Origin: Bacteriovorax stolpii
Lineage (GTDB): Bacteria; Bdellovibrionota; UBA1018
Reading direction: 5' to 3'
Assembly (NCBI GenBank): GCA_945860415.1
Contig: CAMAQA010000015.1
Location: 1-44,023 of the forward strand
Length of the DNA: 44,023 nt
Positions 42,490-44,023 of this stretch are shown here, piece after piece. A program made the position numbers and the translations under genes. Below the pieces are notes generated by a model. That model saw only the letters and a program-made list of their open reading frames with translations. It had not been told where the DNA came from and made no database searches. Each line of letters begins with the position of its first letter. Position 1 is the first letter of the stretch.

Positions 42490-43677
42490 TTACTCGATGA
42501 TTTCAGCAACCACGCCGGCGCCGACAGTGCGGCCGCCTTCGCGGATGGCGAAACGCAGTTCCTTTTCCATGGCGATCGGCGTGATCAGCTCGACTTCAAT
42601 CTGAATGTTGTCGCCAGGCATGACCATTTCGACGTTCGGGGGCAGGGTGACCACGCCCGTGACGTCTGTCGTACGGAAGTAGAACTGAGGACGGTAGCCC
42701 TTGAAGAACGGAGTGTGACGTCCGCCTTCTTCCTTGGTGAGGATATAGGCCGAGCCCTTGAACTTCTTGTGCGGGGTGACGGATCCGGTGTGAGCCAGAA
42801 CCTGACCACGCTCGACTTCTTCCTTCTTGGTACCGCGAAGGAGAGCGCCGATGTTGTCGCCAGCCTCACCCTGATCGAGGAGCTTGCGGAACATTTCAAC
42901 ACCCGTGACCGTCGACTTGATGGTCGGGCGGAGGCCGATGATCTCGACTTCTTCGCCAACCTTAATCACGCCGCGCTCCACGCGACCAGTGACAACCGTT
43001 CCGCGACCAGAGATCGAGAACACGTCTTCAACCGGCATCAGAAACGGCTTATCCTTTTCGCGCTTCGGCTGCGGAACGTAGCTATCGACGGCTTCCATGA
43101 GCTTCATGATTGCGCCTTCGCCGATGTCGCCAGCGTCGCCTTCCATTGCCTTGAGGGCAGAGCCCTTGACGATCGGGATCTCGTCGCCAGGGAACTTGTA
43201 GCTGGAGAGGAGTTCGCGGATTTCCATTTCAACGAGGTCCGCGAGTTCAGGATCGGCCATGTCCATCTTGTTCATGAACACAACAATAGCCGGAACGCCG
43301 ACCTGACGGGCGAGCAGGATGTGCTCACGAGTCTGAGGCATCGGACCGTCAGCAACGGAGACCACGAGGATCGCGCCGTCCATCTGGGCAGCGCCAGTGA
43401 TCATGTTCTTGACGTAGTCGGCGTGTCCCGGACAGTCGACGTGCGCGTAGTGGCGATTGGCAGTCTCATACTCCACGTGAGTGGTGTTGATCGTGATGCC
43501 GCGCTCTTTTTCTTCCGGAGCGTTGTCGATCTGGTCGTATCCACGAGCCTGGGCGAGACCCTTCTTGGCGAGCACCGTGGTGATCGCAGCAGTCAGGGTC
43601 GTCTTGCCATGGTCAACGTGGCCGATCGTGCCGATGTTGCAGTGAGGCTTTTTGCGGTCAAATTTCTCTTTCGACAT
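42490..43677 (-). CDS. tuf: Elongation factor Tu
   Basis: EF-Tu brings aminoacyl-tRNA to the ribosome. The 395-aa protein has G1 GHVDHGKT (about 19-26), switch region [15 protein letters not shown]3 DCPGH, G4 NKMD and G5 SALKA. It also has domain 2/3 motifs ([38 protein letters not shown], the kirromycin-site region). It is preceded by a tRNA cluster in the order of E. coli tufB. A hairpin CATGGC-TTTC-GCCATG (43724-43739) lies in the leader between tRNA-Thr and tuf. Confidence 0.99.
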   Translation of the reverse strand: MSKEKFDRKKPHCNIGTIGHVDHGKTTLTAAITTVLAKKGLAQARGYDQIDNAPEEKERGITINTTHVEYETANRHYAHVDCPGHADYVKNMITGAAQMDGAILVVSVADGPMPQTREHILLARQVGVPAIVVFMNKMDMADPELADLVEMEIRELLSSYKFPGDEIPIVKGSALKAMEGDAGDIGEGAIMKLMEAVDSYVPQPKREKDKPFLMPVEDVFSISGRGTVVTGRVERGVIKVGEEVEIIGLRPTIKSTVTGVEMFRKLLDQGEAGDNIGALLRGTKKEEVERGQVLAHTGSVTPHKKFKGSAYILTKEEGGRHTPFFKGYRPQFYFRTTDVTGVVTLPPNVEMVMPGDNIQIEVELITPIAMEKELRFAIREGGRTVGAGVVAEIIE

Positions 43678-43723
43678 GACTCTTCTCGTCCTTCCTTTAT
43701 CCCTAGTTCAGTCCTGCGTCTGT

Positions 43724-43739
43724 CATGGCTTTCGCCATG
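43724..43739 (-). promoter_or_regulatory. tuf leader hairpin with GNRA loop
   Basis: On the minus strand CATGGC GAAA GCCATG forms a stable 6-bp stem with a GAAA tetraloop, 46 bases before the tuf start, downstream of tRNA-Thr. It may protect the tuf mRNA after tRNA excision. Confidence 0.45.
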
Positions 43740-43797
43740 GCAAGCGCCTGGTTACGTTGGTTAGGTTGTTGCCGGAACCTAAAACCGGTTTTTTTAC

Positions 43798-43873
<76 letters not shown>

Positions 43874-43888
43874 GCCGAATAAAATTTT

Positions 43889-43965
43889 TGGAGCGAGAGA
43901 AGGGTCTCGAACCCTCAACCCTCGGCTTGGAAAGCCGATGCTCTAGCCAATTGAGCTACTCTCGC
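43889..43965 (-). tRNA. tRNA-Gly (anticodon TCC), CCA encoded
   Basis: A 77-nt cloverleaf: acceptor GCGAGAG/CTCTCGC, D-arm GCTC/GAGC, anticodon stem TCGGC/GCCGA with loop TTTCCAA (TCC), T-arm GAGGG TTCGAGA CCCTT, discriminator T, genomic CCA. It lies 15 bp upstream of tRNA-Thr. Confidence 0.97.
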
Positions 43966-43995
43966 CCGCTAAAACTTTTTCCGTCAAAAACCACT

Positions 43996-44013
43996 CGAAT
44001 TGCGGGCAATTCG
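43996..44013. repeat. Inverted repeat CGAATTGC-GG-GCAATTCG between tRNA genes
   Basis: This is a perfect 8-bp inverted repeat with a 2-base centre, in the spacer upstream of tRNA-Gly. In the transcript it would form a hairpin that could serve tRNA processing. Confidence 0.5.
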
Positions 44014-44015
44014 AA

Positions 44016-44023
44016 TGGTGGAG
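44016..44023 (-). tRNA. Possible 3' end of a further tRNA (tRNA-Tyr?), cut by the window end
   Basis: The last 8 bases read CTCC-A-CCA on the minus strand, as an acceptor strand, discriminator A and CCA. E. coli has tyrU-glyT-thrT-tufB in this order, and tRNA-Tyr usually has a GGAG/CTCC-type acceptor. Only 8 bases are present, so this rests mostly on context. Confidence 0.35.

Overview
The window reads as chromosomal DNA of a Gram-negative bacterium with moderately high G+C. An outer-membrane-type barrel protein, an Asd/PssA/RseP/CdsA envelope cluster and the housekeeping gene orders support this. The mix of families (matrixin protease with a C-terminal sorting tail, CFI-box protein, TolB-like propeller fused to an M28 peptidase, HTH-ParA) would suit a former delta-proteobacterial lineage such as Bdellovibrionota. 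That placement is inference from content and was not computed.

Layout. (1) 1-2340, minus strand: the edge of an ISL3-family insertion sequence abuts the terminator of a groES-groEL operon. (2) 2391-5079, plus: a lipoprotein peptidase (TolB-like propeller, M28, PDZ) and tRNA-Phe. (3) 5081-6440, minus: a small barrel-like protein and a matrixin-type metalloprotease in one unit. (4) 6528-9164, plus: a three-gene ABC-2 exporter. (5) 9168-11486, plus: a ParA/ParB partition operon with four copies of a 16-bp palindrome, GGTCGCC-N2-GGCGACC, three upstream of parA and one inside it. This is the most interesting locus of the window, a probable ParABS system with a non-canonical parS. (6) 11515-14118: an MscS channel, a DUF1275 membrane protein and a PilZ protein.

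(7) 14102-27618, minus: one long, tightly packed cluster transcribed rpsB-tsf-pyrH-frr-uppS-cdsA-rseP-tsaB-pssA-asd-(CFI-box protein)-truA-tig. It joins translation, isoprenoid and phospholipid synthesis, envelope stress proteolysis and tRNA modification, with several overlapping stop/start pairs. (8) 27923-29201, plus: two TPM-domain-like proteins, convergent with a hotdog thioesterase.

(9) 29805-44023, minus: the transcription/translation cluster, in transcription order tRNA-Tyr(?, edge), tRNA-Gly, tRNA-Thr, tuf, rpmG, tRNA-Trp, secE, nusG, rplK, rplA, rplJ, rplL, rpoB, rpoC, tRNA-Val. The tRNA order before tuf matches the classic tyrU-glyT-thrT-tufB arrangement.

Terminators and hairpins follow groEL, parB, tig, tsf, rpoC/tRNA-Val and tuf. 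Long open frames opposite groEL, tig, rpoB, rpoC and tuf are codon-bias shadows and were left out.
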